Translations under genes and position numbers: made by a program | Shown: positions 1-10,720 of the stretch, in pieces | Position numbering within the stretch: the first letter of the stretch is position 1 | Layout: each line of letters starts with the position of its first letter | The notes under the pieces: model-generated | What the model saw: the letters and a program-made list of their open reading frames with translations, nothing else | Databases searched by the model: none | Told to the model about the DNA's origin: nothing | Origin: Corylus avellana | Taxonomy: Eukaryota; Streptophyta; Magnoliopsida; Fagales; Betulaceae | Length of the DNA stretch: 64,000 bases | Assembly (NCBI RefSeq): GCF_901000735.1 | Contig: NC_081547.1 | Span: forward strand, 27,329,382-27,393,381 | Reading direction: 5' to 3'

Positions 1-2880
1 GGCGCGGGTAATACTTGAGGAGAAATCAATGCCATTATATAAAGAATCAACTTCAATGGTAGTTTCGGTTGCATAAGAAATAATTCTCTTTGCTCTCTCA
101 CAAGCAGTTCTCAACCTCCTCAAAGCTTTGGCATTTGTACTAATATCCTTCTTGTACTGTCTCTTAAATATTTCAACGAAATGCTTTAACATTCTATTGT
201 CAAAGTCCTCACCTCCAAGGTGAGTATCTCCAGCAACAGCCTTCACTTCAAAAGTACCTTTGTCAATTGTAAGTAAAGAGACATCTGTGGTACCTCCACC
301 CAAATCAAAGATCAATATATTTTTCTTATCAATGGCCACCTTGTCAAGGCCGTAAGCAATGGCTACAGCTGTTGGTTCATTGATTATCCTCATGACATTG
401 AGTCCTGCAATGCCTCCAGCATCCTTTGTGGCCTTACGCTGTGAGTCATTGAAGTAGGCTGGGACTGTGATTACAGCATTCTTGACCATTTTGCCAAGGC
501 AGGCCTCCGCAATTTCACGCATCTTTCTTAGTACCATGGATGAGATTTCCTTTGCAGCAAAATGCTTCTCTTCACCCTTATAAGTGACCACAATCATAGG
601 CTTGTTGGTAGGACCTTCAATAACCTTGAATGGCCAAAGCTTGATATCGGACTGAACTAAGGAATCACTAAATCTCCTGCCAATCAATCGCTTTGCATCT
701 GCAAAATAAATATGAGAAAAAGGAAAAGGATTCAACGGGACTAAAGTAGAAGAAGTATCGAATCTCAATATTGATGAGCTATATTGGCATGCCTTTGTTT
801 TTTTTTTTTAACTAATAATTTGTTATGTTATGATAGCATAAGACAATATTTTGAAAAGGACTCGGCATATTAACTATAACAAATGCAATCTTAATATACC
901 TATAACAAATGTAACCTATAAAAAGTTCTTCAATATACCTATAACAAATATAAAAAGAAAATAAAAAAAACACTCGGCATATTAAGAAATGGAATGAAAG
1001 ACCGGCACAAGATCAATGTAACCTCATAGGTAAAAGTAAAAGAACTTATATATATGGCCTATTTTCTTAAGTGATTTATCATCTATTTTTTGGGCCAAGA
1101 TCAAATTCGATGATGATTTGAAATATTGGAATGGAAAACTAAAAACACAATTTTCTTTTTTCTTTTTTTAAGAAAAAAAAAAAAAAAAAAAAAGGTAGGC
1201 TCACGGGTGGTTGAACCATATATCCTCACTCATCAAGGTTGAGAGGATGGTTCAGCCACCCCCCTCAAGGCTGAGGGGGTGATGAACCAAAAAAAAAAAA
1301 GATCTTTACAGTTTTTTTTTTTTTTTTTTTGAGGTAATTTGGATATTTTAAGTATAAACTAACACATGCCAGCAACGTATCGATTTTCCTTCCATGTTAA
1401 GGTCAGAAGCAAACAGAGTATAACTTGTAAAGGAGTTGTAGTTTAAGGGGGCTAAATATCACTTACATTTTCCAAGCTGGAAATAAAGTCCTCTTAAAAG
1501 CAGTAATTCAAGCAATTTCAACTTACAACGTGAGTGTCTTTCAATTACCAAAGACTTTTTATAGGAAAATTAATTTGATGATACTTAGGGCAAAAGGAGA
1601 AAGAATCAAAGATCCATCGGATGGGCCTGGTAAAATGGGTTTCTTGAAGTCCTAGGGTGGTTTTGAATTCAGAGATTTAGAATGTTTCAATACAACATTA
1701 CTTTCTGCATACTATATAATACAGAAAAGCAAAGTAGTATTCAGATAGAATAATTATGGAAGCAAGCTTGGGTAGAAGACCCTCTTTTGCTTGGAGAAGT
1801 ATTTAATCTTCTTGTAATCTTCTCAAAGCTAGCTAGACTTCTATGCAGAATCGAAGATGGGGCATTGGTTAGAATCTGGAAATTAGATAAGTGGCTGCCT
1901 ATTCCAACTACTTATTCAGTCCAATCTCCTAGCTAGAACGATATTTTCAAGAGCAAGCATTTTCTATTAGTCACTTGACTCTAATTCCCTATCAACAAAA
2001 AGACTAATTGATTTGGATGGGTACTTCAAAGGGTGAATTTTCGGTTTTTGGCAGCTTGCAACAACAAGGTTCAGAAAATCTTATTTGAGGGTTCAAATTT
2101 CTTCATGTACTAGATCGGAGGAACTAGCTAGCTAGTACACAGATGTGAAATAGAAGAGTGTGAAGAAATGCAACGGGATATTAATTAGGAAGGGGGAATC
2201 AAAATGGCATAAGAGTCTCTTGATCGATGAATTCCGAAAAGCTTCACTAATGGCGAGTTACCTCCGCTAATTTTCTGACTTAGGTTTCAAACGCTTCAGA
2301 GGTGAATGACTCCTTAGCGGATCGAGATACCCCATTTATCTAACTGCCAATTAGCTCTTGTTACAAAAATAAAAAGAAATATTCCAGCTCTTAAGTGGGT
2401 TTCAAATAATTATACGTGAGGCGTGTCTCAATTTATAACCAATCACCTTCTCGTGAAGTCTTTGTCTTTCTCCCTTTCGAGTTCTAAGAAAAACCATACA
2501 TAATTAATACCTCCAGCATTTTGATTTAAATTTCTATTTGTAATTAAATAACGCTCTCTCTTTCTCCCTATAACTTGTTAAATACTACCTGCTACCAGAT
2601 AAGAGATTCATAAATTTGGACGTAAACGTACAAAAAGAGCCAAGATGGCTATAGACTAAAAATTACCAAAAATGGAGTTCGTGGGATTCTTGGCAACCTG
2701 GTTCTTGGCTGCGTCACCAACCAAACACTCTTTGTCGGTGAAGGCAACATAAGACGGCGTCGTCCTGTTGCCCTGATCGTTCACTATGACCTCTACCCGA
2801 TCATGCAGCCACACTGCCACGCACGAGTACGTCGTCCCCAGATCAATCCCTATCGCTGGGCCCTCTCTTTCGCCGGCCAT
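1..2880 (-). CDS. Gene A: cytosolic-type HSP70, 3' end beyond window edge
   Basis: Two exons: exon 1 at 2667-2880 (ATG at 2880, 71 codons plus one base) and exon 2 from 698 leftward to the window edge. The intron at 699-2666 has GT..AG ends and splits the Asp codon before AKRLIGRR, the usual plant cytosolic HSP70 intron site. I translated exon 2 to base 1 and found no stop or frameshift. Visible motifs are [15 protein letters not shown] (phosphate-1), [27 protein letters not shown] (phosphate-2, with Thr where HSP70s normally have Phe) and TACERAKR. Only the ATPase domain up to about residue 304 is in the window. HSP70s bind and release unfolded polypeptides in an ATP-driven cycle. The position that is TATAAAG in gene D reads TGTAAAG here (2937-2943), so promoter strength is uncertain. 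The intron carries a LINE fragment and a GC-rich hairpin repeat. Confidence 0.9.
1196..1289. repeat. GC-rich hairpin repeat in gene A intron
   Basis: A short GC-rich block between long A and T tracts. It contains an almost perfect stem, CACCCCCCTCA-AGGC-TGAGGGGGTG, and a second GGTTGAGAGGATGGTT arm. The same block is in the introns of genes D and E, so it is probably a small MITE-like element or remnant. I could not assign a superfamily. Confidence 0.55.
1740..2110 (+). mobile_element. Degenerate LINE (L1-like) fragment
   Basis: Broken plus-strand reading frames give [10 protein letters not shown] and then [20 protein letters not shown]. These align with [10 protein letters not shown] and GTSIKIWKDRWIPVPSRYS of the better LINE remnant at 26.6-28.2 kb. 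The stretch is the segment just upstream of the reverse-transcriptase zinc-binding domain. Stops and frameshifts make it inactive. It sits in the gene A intron, antisense to the gene. Confidence 0.6.
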
Positions 2881-3759
2881 TCTCGAATCCCAGAAGGATC
2901 ACGAAACTGAAGTAGATGACAGGTTGAAGATTGTCACTTTACAGTGAAATAATGCGATCGAGAGTACTTAGTTTTTAATACCTAGCAGCACATCCAACGT
3001 ATATGATATATATTTATATAGAGTGTAGAGTTTGTAATTATCTTAGTAACTATACAATGACTACGTATCTGACTCTAGAAGTAGATAATATTTAAACTAA
3101 TATCTAATCTAGCTAACAGATATGAACTAGTCTAAGAACTATAATACAATGTAAATTCTTAGACTATGAGATAAATATTATCTCCTTCTAGCTAGATCGT
3201 GATTCTTCTTGTGGTTTATCTTGCACATGGCTTTGATCTTTATCTCTAACAATAGGTTGCAATGTAAAGATTCAAATTCAAATGTATATAAAGATGAGGA
3301 TCGGACGAGCTTCCTTGTTAAAACAATTCTATTATATTCTCTTTGAGCTATATGGGAGTTGGGTGGAGAGGCTGGGGATATTACTTGTGATATAGTGGAT
3401 AATTTGGTGGATAAAGATTCAAATTCAAATGTAGATAAGTATACTTCCCTTTTACCATTTTGCCGAAAATTTTGTCTCCCTAGGCCTACTCCATGTTCAT
3501 GGAGAATAAAATATACATGATCAGTTCATTTTTTTTTTTTTTTTTTTTTTTTAATCCTTGAGAATTTGGCTGGACTTCGGCATTTAGGCTCATCCTCATC
3601 AGTGGACATACTTTCCCTGCTATCAGCTGAAAAAATAATAATAATTGGCATCGAGCGTAAGCAGTGGGGTCAGAATATTGTTGTCTACTTGGGCTTGAAC
3701 TAAATATGAAAGGTTAAAATTAATGTTGAAAGGGAGGTAAGATTGATAGGGAAATTCTA
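2881..3759. other. Intergenic, gene A 5' flank
   Basis: AT-rich sequence upstream of gene A with a T tract near 3530-3552. No coding region, RNA gene or clear promoter box was recognised beyond the weak TGTAAAG at 2937-2943. Confidence 0.4.
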
Positions 3760-3890
3760 AATACGCACACACACAGATACAAACACATAATACGAACTTA
3801 ATTTCCCTCCCGTCATAAAATAAATCATCTTGAAGCGAAGGCGTCAACAAGAGTTGATGGCTGAAATAATGAGGTTCAGATCAACCCACC
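3760..3890 (-). pseudogene. Remnant of a DC1-type HSP70 C-terminal end
   Basis: Read on the minus strand, this matches the last codons and 3' flank of gene C: an AACCTCATT..TTTCAGCCA stretch, a run similar to the final codons, GATTTATTTTA(T/C)GACGGG, and the GTGTTTGTATCTGTGTGTGTG tract. It lies just downstream of gene B, whose own end shows a diverged version of the same sequence. It is therefore a leftover second copy of the 3' end. It is not translatable as a continuation of gene B. Confidence 0.55.
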
Positions 3891-4009
3891 ACGAACATAA
3901 ATTATTGGTTTAAAGAACATAATTTATAACACCAAACAGCGTACTACAATTCATCCAAAAGAAAAAACATGCGCACATACACAAACTTCCCATCCTGTCA
4001 TTAAATAAA

Positions 4010-7000
4010 TCAGCTTGAAATCAACTCGTAAGCAGTATCAATCATGGTAATTGGATCCACATAGATGACTGAAAAAATGAGCTTGAGAGCAACTTTTGCC
4101 ATCCACCCATACTTACTAGCCTTATTTCCGCCTGGAACCATATTCTGCAGCAACACATTATTCTGTTCATTCTCAAGAATTAAGTCCTTCACACATGCCA
4201 CGTGATAGCAATATTGGCCACAAGTCGATTCATAGGACCACCCACTTAACCCCTTCGATATTTCCTTTCTTTGGCATTTTAGACACTCTGTTGAGACCTT
4301 TTCACGGAGGTGTAGCGTCACTCCATAACCAGTTAAGGTAGGGGGAAGCTTCGGAGAACACATGTGTTCGTCATGTGCTTCCTCGTTCAAGCATTGTTGT
4401 CTAGATATCTTTGCAATGATGGGAATGCAGATGAACTCAAGTCCAATCAACTTGTCCTCAAACTCATCTGCCTCTGCATGTTCGATACCATCTATCCATT
4501 GAGTCACGTGCCTAATAGCAGCTTCAATCTTCTTCTTACCAGCAGCGTCAAGCTTGTCACCAATCTTCTTATCATTGATAATGTTCTTCATTTGGTAAGC
4601 ATAGTTCTCCAAAGCCTCCTTAGCTTTAAACATCTTCTTGTGCTCATCATCTTCAACCTTGTATTTCTCTGCGTCCTGGACAATCCTACTGATCTCTTCC
4701 TGCGACAGTCTCGCCTCGTCATTGGTGATGGTGATCTTGCAACTCACGCCAGTGGTTTGCTCCACAGCAGAAACATTCAAGATACCATTAAGAATAACCT
4801 CTTGCACCTTTGGAATTCTGGAAGAACCACCAGTAAGAATAACCTCATCTACTTCTCTCTTGTCCATCTTAGCATCAGTCAAACACTTCTCAACATTCTT
4901 TTGAATGATGGGATTGCAGATTAACTTCAGTTGAGTCAGTTTCTCCTCAAACTCATGTACCTCCGCGAGCTGGATGCCATCTAACCAATGAATTGCCTGG
5001 TCAATAGCTGCCTCAATCGTCTCCTTACTAGTAGTGTCAAGTTTGTCACCAATTTTCTTATCATTGATAATGTTCCCCATTTTGAATGTATACTTCTCCA
5101 AAGCCTCCTTAGCCGTAACCCCCTTCTTGTGCTCTTCGTCTTCAACCTTGTATTTCTCTGCATCTTGAACTATCCTTTCAATCTCTTCCTTGGACAGCCT
5201 CGTCTTGTCATTGTTGATGGTGATCTTGCAACTTATGCCGGTGGTCTGCTCCACCGCAGAAACATTCAAAATACCATTGGCATCTATCTCAAAGCATACT
5301 TTGACCTTAGCGACACCCCTGCGTGTTGCAGGAATGGAGGAAAGCTGAAGTTTTCCCAACAAATTGTTATCCACAGTTCTTGCTCTCTCACCTTCATAAA
5401 CAGGGAACAAAATAGACGTTTGGTTGTCAAACTGGGTGGAAAAATAACACTCATTCTTGGCGGGAATGGCGGTATTTCTCGGAATCACAACGAACATCTC
5501 ACCTTGACGGACCTCCACCCCAAGGGACAGAGGGATGACATCCAAGAGCATAATTTTTTGCACCCTTTCATTACCCATACCAGCCAAATTTGCAGCTTGA
5601 ACAGCAGCTCCATAAGCCACAGCTTCATCTGGGTTGATGCCCTTGCTAAGCTGCTTTCCATTAAAGAATTTTTGCAACAGCTCTTGCACCTTTGGAATTC
5701 TGGAAGAACCACCAGTAAGAATAACCTCATCTACTTCTCTCTTGTCCATCTTAGCATCAGTCAAACACTTCTCAACAAGCTCAATACACTTCCTAAACAA
5801 GTCCATATTTAGTTCTGTAAATTTGGCCCGGGTAATACTTGAGGTGAAATCAATATCATTATATAAAGACTCAACATCAATGGTAGTCTCACTTGCAGCA
5901 GAAAGAATAATCTTTGCAGTCTCACATTCAGTTTTCAACTTCCTCAGAGATTTGACATTTTTACTAATGTTCTCATTGTGTTGCCTCTTAAATATTTCAA
6001 CGAAGTGCTTTAACATTCTATTGTCAAAATCCTCACCTCCGAGGTGAGTATCTCCAGCAACGGCCTTCACTTTAAAAGTACCCTTATCAATGGTAAGTAA
6101 TGAGACATCTGTAGTACCACCACCCAAATCAAAGATCAACACATTTTTCTTACCAATGCCCACCTTATCAAGACCATAAGCAATGGCTGCAGCCGTTGGT
6201 TCACTGATTATTCGTATGACATTGAGTCCTGCAATGCCTCCGGCATCCATTGTGGCCTTACGTTGTGAGTCATTGAAGTAGGCTGGGACAGTGACTACAG
6301 CATTCTTCACAGTTGTGCCAAGGTTGGCCTCGGCAATCTCACGCATCTTTTGGAGGACCATCGATGAGATTTCCTCAGCTGGAAATTGTTTCTCTTCACC
6401 CTTATAAGTGACCGCAATCATAGGCTTGTCGGCATGACCTTCAATGACCTTGAATGGCCAAAGCTCGATATCATTCTGAACTAAGGAATCACTAAATCTC
6501 CTACCAATCAACCGCTTTGCATCTGCAAAAATAATAAGAGAATAAAGGAAAAAAAAAAAAAAAACAAACAAACAAACAATTTGACAAGTCTAAAGTAGAA
6601 GAAGCAACATAACTCAATATTGATGAGGTTTTAAATTGGCATGGATTTTTCCAACTAATTAATTGTTTTGTTGGCGTAGGACAATACTTAGGATTTGAAA
6701 AGGAGTTTTTGCAATCAGTAGGTTCAATATACCACTAATTAAGAAAGATATGTAAAAAAAAATATTACAATCGACACATTAAAAAATATTGGAATGAAAG
6801 ACAATATGGCACAAGATCAATGTGACCTTGTAGGGAAAGGTAAAACAAGTGATATGACCAACTTTTTGAAGAAGTGATTTATTTTTTTTCAAAATAATCT
6901 TCTTCTTTTTGTCGAGATTAAATTCTATGTGGATATGAAAAACTTGTGATGGTGCTGAAATCCGCATAACTTATCCCGCATTGTAAAAATATTTGAAATA

Positions 7001-8474
7001 ACTAAACAAAGAACTTAGAGGCCTGTCGAGGAAAACTCTCGAAAGACGGCTCTAATTCCTAAGTGTGACACTGAAAAAGATTTTGTTATATCGCAAATGA
7101 GTTTTTTTTTTTTTTTTTTTTTTTTTGTTTAAGGTGAATGTGATCGATTGAATGAGTGAGGGACTTACCTCTCATGCTACAATTTTGCCACATGTTACCT
7201 TCTGATTGGGGTTATGTGTGGCTTGTTAGTGACTCATGGTCACAGGGTCTAGCCAGGGGAGTTCTCGATATTCCTCTGCTTGCTATGGCCCATGGGCCAG
7301 TCGACATCAAGGCTGAAGAAGCTTGGTGCTCATTCACCGTTTCCGGCGGAGGTTTTCTAGCTAGGAGAAATGCCGACAATATCAAGATTTGGGTCCAATT
7401 TAGGTGAAGAGAATGATCGAGTGTTTTCTAGTCTAATTCTGTTCTCTGCGGCCGCGAGAAAGATACTCCTAGGCCCGTATGGGCCTGGGCTGGTCAGCCT
7501 CCATAACGGGCGATCTGGCTCAAGCCCTAGTGAGGCAATTCCCCCATTTCTCTGGCCGACAGAGTCACCGGTCAACTGTTAGGAATTGGAGGTTTTAATT
7601 GTGGCAGTTGGACCCCCAAGGCGGCAAAGTATAGGTCTTTCACTCGCACATTCACATGGCTTACTTCCCCCTTTTGGTCCCTCTCACAAAGGAGTGTTTT
7701 TTTAGCAATCAAACTAATGAGTGAAGGGCTTACTTTCCCTATTTTGTATTTTGTTCTTGACTCCTGGTTACCAAATCTGGCAAGGGGTAATGTTCCCAAT
7801 AATCCTTTGTCTGCTACGGGTCAATTGCCATTAAATGTCACTACCACCATGATTGAAGCCCTTACCATTTCTGGTATGGGTCTTCCAGGAAAACTGCTAA
7901 CAATATCAAGATTTGGGTCCAATTTAGGTGAAGAGAATGATCGGGTGTTTTTTTGGAGTCTAATTATGTTCTCCTACAAGCACCTTTAATTCATCTTTTC
8001 CAAAACACAAGTGATCAAATGTTTTAAAATAAAGTTCTCTAGCCCCATGTAAGTGAAACTCTTCTACTTTGATCCATTTAAGTGACTTAATGCTGATATG
8101 ATACATGATTTCGTGCTTAGCAATTAGCATGAGATAAACTAAACAAGGGTGAGAAACACCAAATCTATAATTTAGTTTTGCATTTCTTCAAACCAACGTA
8201 TAGTTTGTTCAATTAAAGAAAAAAAAAAAAAAAAAAAAGAGAGAGAGAGTGGGAGATTACCAAAAACAGAGTTAGCAGGGTTCCTGTGGACTTGGTTTTT
8301 AGCTGCATCACCGACCAAACGTTCTTTGTGAGTGAAGGCAACATAAGACGGCGTCGTCCTTTTACCCTGATCGTTCACTATGATCTCTACTCCACCATTT
8401 TTCCACACTGCCACGCACGAGTACGTCGTCCCCAGATCAATCCCTATTGCTGAACATTCTCCTTTGCCGGCCAT
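4010..8474 (-). CDS. Gene B: chimeric HSP70 with duplicated substrate-binding region and C-terminal DC1 tail
   Basis: Exon 1 is 8261-8474 and exon 2 is 4010-6522, giving 908 residues (typical HSP70 about 650). Residues 1-613 form one HSP70: [32 protein letters not shown]-beta and a helical lid ending NPIIQK. There follows, in frame, a short ATPase-domain piece (about 614-646, [18 protein letters not shown] to IPKVQE) spliced directly to ILNVSAVEQ, then a second SBD-beta end and lid ending AKISRQQ. From about 791 the protein matches the C-terminal third of DC1 proteins: C818xxC821, GWSYEST, YHVAC with H845 and C848, then a hydrophobic tail with DPITM and ELISS. EEVD is absent. The ATPase half should be functional in fold; the DC1 part is predicted to bind zinc. 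The region matching gene C's TATA box is diverged, and no clear TATA was found. An assembly chimera is possible but unlikely, because gene C has the same fusion. Confidence 0.85.
7140..7990. repeat. Unclassified repeat in gene B intron, internally duplicated
   Basis: Two related sub-units occur about 560 bp apart. Each starts with GAGTGA[A/G]GG[G/A]CTTAC and ends with AATATCAAGATTTGGGTCC plus the AATTTAGGTGAAGAGAATG stretch. The block recurs in the gene C intron (13000-13740) and, rearranged, at 45040-45560. It is GC-richer than its surroundings and preceded by a T tract (7100-7125). It is probably transposon-derived, but no coding domain was recognised. Confidence 0.5.
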
Positions 8475-8835
8475 TATCGATGTCTGGAAGATGACGGAAA
8501 TGAAGAAGCTGAAGGAACTCTCTGAGTCAACGGCACTGAATGGTTCAAGATGGTCCTGAGCGAATTATCAGTCGGCGGTTGCTTGTGAATACATTAATGC
8601 ATGAGAAAAGTCGTAAACTCCAGCTCCACAAACGTCCACCTCAACTGATCATCAGGTACAAAAGTCTCATCCACATGATACAAAATTTCAATTCCTCTCC
8701 TCCACAAACTCCCATGCGACTTGGGACCCGTCATACGCGGTATTGTATGTAATAGCTAACCAAACCATGGTTAATATAATGCAATGCTTTTGGAGACATG
8801 ATCAAGGAGAGAGTGGAGAAGTTGTGAGGAAGAAA
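8475..8835. other. Gene B upstream region
   Basis: The first 75 bp resemble the gene C 5' leader (GAACTCTCTGAGTCAACGGC). The two then diverge until a shared CCAGCTCCACAAA motif near 8622. No TATA box like that of gene C was found. Confidence 0.4.
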
Positions 8836-8843
8836 GCTAGGGC

Positions 8844-9026
8844 TAGGGGTGGGCAAATTAACCGTTACCGTTTAACCGGCCGTCTACCGGCTTCGACCGA
8901 ACCGATATAAACCGTAGCCGATATGCCGATATCCTTATCGGTTAAAAAAAGTATACCGGATTTCGGTCCGGTCCGGTCCGGTTAAGCGGTTCTTATCGGT
9001 TAACCGGTTAACCGATAAGAAACCGG

Positions 9027-9060
<34 letters not shown>

Positions 9061-9794
9061 TCCTAGTCCCAAAACGGCGCCGTTTAGTCTTTTAGAGAGG
9101 TTTCCAAATTCCCACAAGTGACACAGGTTTCCGAATTTGTGTAATGGTGTTGCCCATGACTTATTTTCCTTTTGCTAAGTGACTTTAATTAGTTAATACT
9201 TTGTTTATTATTCATTAATGAATTTTATTTTAATTTGGGTTTGGGTAGGTTTGATGTTTTTTTTTTAAGTGATGGCATTTGATGAGATTTCTTTGCCTTT
9301 GGTAAAAGCATTTTTCATTAACTAGTTTTGCTAGTCTAATTAGCATTCATTATGTTAATTAGTCCATTTGCTTTGGAAAAATGTATTTTATAATATTAAA
9401 AAAAAAAAAAAAAAAAGTTGAAGTGGATCAATATAAAAAAGCTTCAATTTTTAGCCCAAAAAACAAATATTTGGGTCCCAACAAAAAGTATTTGGTCCCT
9501 AAAACAACTCATTTTTAATAAATTATTTTAGCCCAACAAAAAGTATTTGGGCTCTCAAAAGTCAAAAAAACTCATTTTTGGTTTTTGGCCCAACAAAATA
9601 AATCAATATAAAGCTCTCGGTTAAATCGGTTAACCGGTTTAACCGGACCGTTTAACCGTGTACCGTTTTAACCGAAATTATCGGTTAAAATTCTTATTGG
9701 TTCGGTATCGGTTAATAAACCGTTTAACCGAAAATTATCGGTTAATAACCGATAAGGTCCTTAACCGGACCGTTTTGACCGATACCCAGGCCTA
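8844..9794. mobile_element. Non-autonomous hAT-like element (951 bp)
   Basis: The ends read TAGGGGTGGGC and, inverted, TAGGCCTGGGT. An exact 8-bp target duplication, GCTAGGGC, lies at 8836-8843 and 9795-9802; 8 bp is the hAT superfamily hallmark. Both subterminal regions are dense in AACCGGTTAA and ACCGTTTAACCG repeats, likely transposase-binding type arrays. The centre is AT-rich with a long T tract and no transposase gene. It sits between gene B and gene C. Confidence 0.8.
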
Positions 9795-10099
9795 GCTAGG
9801 GCAAAGCAAAAAGAATCTGCGAGAAAGTTTGTTAATGATGCATATTTTATTAATTATTATTTTAGAATTTTCCAATTTAATGAATTTCTTATGATATTAG
9901 TGCTGTAAACAGATCCATGATTCTTCACAGCCCATGGAAACAAGTCTTCCTATAAAACATAGGAAGAAAATGATTACTACTTCTTGGGTTGGGTAATGGA
10001 TCAGCCAAAATGCCAATAAAGAGCCCCAAAACAAAGAGTTAATTCTGCAGGCCCATGAATAAAAAGCCCAAATCTAATATCTACGCAAGCCCAGGGGAA

Positions 10100-10720
10100 A
10101 AAAAGCAGAAGTCCAGTCTTCTAAAGGTGAAGCCCAAGTTCCAACAAGAATGCTGCTGAGCTTAAAGTGCCAAGCCACGTGCTAAGTAAACGTGGCCGAG
10201 CTAAGAGTGCCAAACCACGTTCTGTATGAAGGTGGCCGAGGTTGGCTTCAACAGGATCCACGATCCCACGATTTGCCACAATCCATGATCCCACTATCCA
10301 CAATTTCAACATTAATTATTTGCATTGGACTCCTTGGGAATGTAGGGGCCGAGAATTCAGGATCCATACTTGATTATAACCGTTAATTAATGCCTGTAAA
10401 AGGGAAGTTCCTACCGAATATGTGGTTATAATTACTCTCAAAGGAATTCACTAATTTGTTTTCTCTGTGAAAAACATTGACTACTTAAGCATTTGAACTA
10501 TTTTCCGGCACATTCGACAAGCTCTTAAGTCTTATCATACTTTCATTTTGCAGATTGCATCTCTTGAATTGCTGAGTCACCCATCTCGAAAATTGTTCTA
10601 ACAGTACTACACGTCTTCATGCATATATTTATTCAACCTGCGAAATTATCTCAACTACAATCTGTCTGTTGCAAATATACTCCGATCCTAGCAACAACGT
10701 ACTTGGCTTCCCGCAATAAG
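10100..10720. repeat. Possible degraded Gypsy-type LTR or TRIM
   Basis: The stretch CATTGACTACTTAAGCATTT followed by CCGGCACATTCGAC resembles the conserved tail of many plant Gypsy LTRs. Upstream are repeated ACGTGGCCGAG motifs. No clear boundaries or target duplication were found. The part right of 10180 is also in the inverted copy ending at 48389. Confidence 0.35.

Noticed and set aside
4364..6047. Long plus-strand open frames opposite gene B exon 2
   Set aside because: They are antisense shadows of HSP70 codon usage and recur opposite every HSP70 exon 2. They show no domain of their own.
7156..7989. Open frames in the gene B intron repeat (also in C and C')
   Set aside because: They are preserved among copies only because the DNA is near-identical. 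They have no recognisable domain, and the frames differ between sub-units.
9000..9060. Direct-repeat array that might be mistaken for a CRISPR-like structure (AACCGG units)
   Set aside because: Spacing is irregular, there are no unique spacers, and the units lie inside an element with hAT target duplication.
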